This document shows positions 62,860-64,000 of a stretch of 64,000 nt of DNA, piece by piece (positions within the stretch are counted from its first letter, which is position 1; each line of letters opens with the position of its first letter). Source of the stretch: Entamoeba histolytica HM-1:IMSS (taxonomy: Eukaryota > Evosea > Mastigamoebida > Endamoebidae). A model generated the notes under the pieces. It had not been told where the DNA came from, ran no database searches, and was given only the letters and a program-made list of their open reading frames with translations. The position numbers were made by a program, and so were the translations under genes. The stretch lies in the NCBI RefSeq assembly GCF_000208925.1, contig NW_001914861.1, positions 1 through 64,000 on the forward strand, written 5' to 3'.

Positions 62860-63290
62860 TTATTTTCTTAAACAAAACACTTGAATATCATTCACTGTGG
62901 CTGTACTCTCTATTTCAGGAGAAACACTATCTTCACAAGAAGCAGCATATAAACCACACACATAAGTATCTTTCATACCAAGAACTTTTCCTATAAAACT
63001 TCTATCAGGTCGAAGTAATGATAACATACTAATGATTAGAAGAAATAATGAATAAACAATCAAGTAACAAACCCAGTAAAATTACTAGAAACATAGTCCT
63101 CCCAGTTATCGAAATATCGTTTACAATTATCACATCCATCTCTTTGAAATTGTTCTTGACTCTTAATTAATCCACATATTTTACAACAACGTAATGTATT
63201 AAAATTACTTGGTATAACAGGGTCCATTGATTCACGATATCTTCTTTGTTCAATAAGATCATCATTAACAAGAGGATCATCAATACTCAT
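62860..63290 (-). CDS. SPT4: Transcription elongation factor SPT4, two exons
   Basis: Exons are 63073-63290 and 62860-63028; the 44-base intron opens GTTTGT, ends TTAG and splits a Gly codon. The 128-residue protein has the SPT4 zinc ribbon CKICGLIKSQEQFQRDGCDNC and the strand NFTGMLSLLRPDRSFIGK across the join. GLYA follows, as in SPT4 proteins. SPT4 with SPT5 (NusG-like) binds RNA polymerase II and promotes processive elongation. The tail beyond residue 107 (SCEDSVSPEIESTA) is specific to this organism. Confidence 0.93.
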
Positions 63291-63438
63291 CTTAGTAAAA
63301 ACAGAAAATTTATATTTTTTTTTGTAGTTTTTCTTTTTTTTTTATTTCCTTTTTTTATATATTAAAAAAATAATTCATTAAACTATTAAATGAATTAATT
63401 TTCATTATAAAAAATAAAGTAAAATAAACATTTTTTAC

Positions 63439-63900
63439 TTATAATTCTTGTTGATAATCAGCCATATAATCATCAACATCTTCCATTGCGTTAATAACAA
63501 GATCAATATTACTATAAAAGTACTTATGTTCATCATCATCATAACTATCAAATGGAAGTAATTTTCCATTACTATCGAAAAAGGCAAATTTAGGAGAATA
63601 TTCTTCTTTATTAAATGGTTCCATATGATAATATACATCAGTTTCATCTAAAGCACAAAGAATAAACCTTTTAGCTAATGCCTTAAATCGAGGGTGTTGA
63701 TCAAACACTTGATAATATGTACCACATTGTTCACATTCCAATCCACCAAAGAAAGCTAAGATTGGAAGTTTTCTTCTTTGAGCTGCTTCAAGAGCTTCTT
63801 CATATGAGTACCACCTTAATTCTCCCATATATGGTTCCCATTTTTTGTCGTAAGCAAAAGATAAAGTGAGAAATGGAATAATTAAGATATAACTGTACAT
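63439..63900 (-). CDS. ER thioredoxin-like protein (ERp18/AGR type)
   Basis: From ATG 63900 this gives 153 residues. MYSYILIIPFLTLSFAYD is a signal peptide; an in-frame ATG at 63957 would put 19 residues before it and would place the GAAC promoter box inside the coding region, so the later start is preferred. A thioredoxin fold follows with PILAFFGGLECEQCGTYYQ, where CEQC is the redox motif, and PKFAFFDSNGKLLPFD with the cis-Pro. The C-terminus QQEL resembles an ER-retrieval signal of the KDEL class. TXNDC12/AGR-type proteins oxidise or isomerise disulphides in the ER. Confidence 0.8.
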   Translation of the reverse strand: MYSYILIIPFLTLSFAYDKKWEPYMGELRWYSYEEALEAAQRRKLPILAFFGGLECEQCGTYYQVFDQHPRFKALAKRFILCALDETDVYYHMEPFNKEEYSPKFAFFDSNGKLLPFDSYDDDEHKYFYSNIDLVINAMEDVDDYMADYQQEL

Positions 63901-63923
63901 AGTTTGGTTAAACAGTTTATTCA

Positions 63924-63931
63924 AGTTCATT
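63924..63931 (-). promoter_or_regulatory. GAAC box of the ER thioredoxin gene
   Basis: AATGAACT occurs on the minus strand 24 bases before ATG 63900, an exact match to the Entamoeba GAAC consensus at its normal distance. A second AATGAAC copy lies 15 bases further upstream. This supports the downstream start codon. Confidence 0.5.
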
Positions 63932-64000
63932 ATAACGTTCATTTGGCTCCACGTCATTTATCATCAGAGCATTTCATCTGAAATTTTGTTTTTTTATAAA

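Overview
The window is protist nuclear DNA, almost certainly from an Entamoeba of the histolytica/dispar/nuttalli group. The evidence is very low GC, dense and mostly single-exon genes with short gaps, short introns that open GTTTGT (rarely GTATGT or GTTTGA) and close in AG, GAAC promoter boxes a few tens of bases before start codons, and relics of LINEs with a restriction-like endonuclease. This is inferred from sequence features only; I could not run a search to fix the species.

Layout. 1-5,060 is an accessory island with two TLDc-like genes, a BAR-SH3 gene and a LINE 3' relic. 5,059-9,933 is conserved: haspin-like kinase, TVP23, an HIT zinc finger gene, proteasome beta-2 and an F-BAR-SH3 protein. 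9,934-12,111 is mostly non-coding. 12,112-36,654 is dense core genome: EMC3, importin alpha, a Maelstrom-domain protein, a BRO1-like protein, an actin-related protein, a TELO2-like protein, cereblon, beta-hexosaminidase, a TRF-like Myb protein, a cullin, PP2A B55, an armadillo protein, Ran, a STE20-type kinase, a seven-helix membrane protein and GSK3. After a gap come ribosomal eL43 (38,488) and a small secreted protein (39,193). 39,580-45,000 is a second repeat island: a LINE relic, a degenerate tRNA-Gly-like gene, long AT-rich stretches, and a second copy of the TLDc plus LINE module seen near 4 kb. 45,078-64,000 returns to core genes: a type I membrane protein, a WBP4-like splicing factor, OLA1, PAK with a PH domain, thiamine pyrophosphokinase, XPF, ribosomal uS3, a PUF protein, an acyl-CoA synthetase, SPT4 and an ER thioredoxin.

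Thirteen genes were assembled across introns by hand, including several that no single reading frame shows whole (HIT zinc finger, EMC3, B55, eL43, SPT4, the WBP4-like gene). Every join keeps the reading frame and restores conserved family sequence.

Neighbouring genes do not form operons. Functional links that can be made are a ubiquitin pair (cereblon and a cullin 4.5 kb apart), nuclear transport (importin alpha, Ran, an importin-like armadillo protein), membrane remodelling (BAR-SH3, F-BAR-SH3, BRO1-like) and genome maintenance (TRF-like, TELO2-like, XPF, haspin-like). The least expected items are a cereblon that keeps the complete tri-tryptophan pocket, a stand-alone Maelstrom domain, a tRNA-like gene with an apparent 8-base anticodon loop, and a 1.28-kb duplicated TLDc/LINE module whose differences lie almost only in the TLDc gene.
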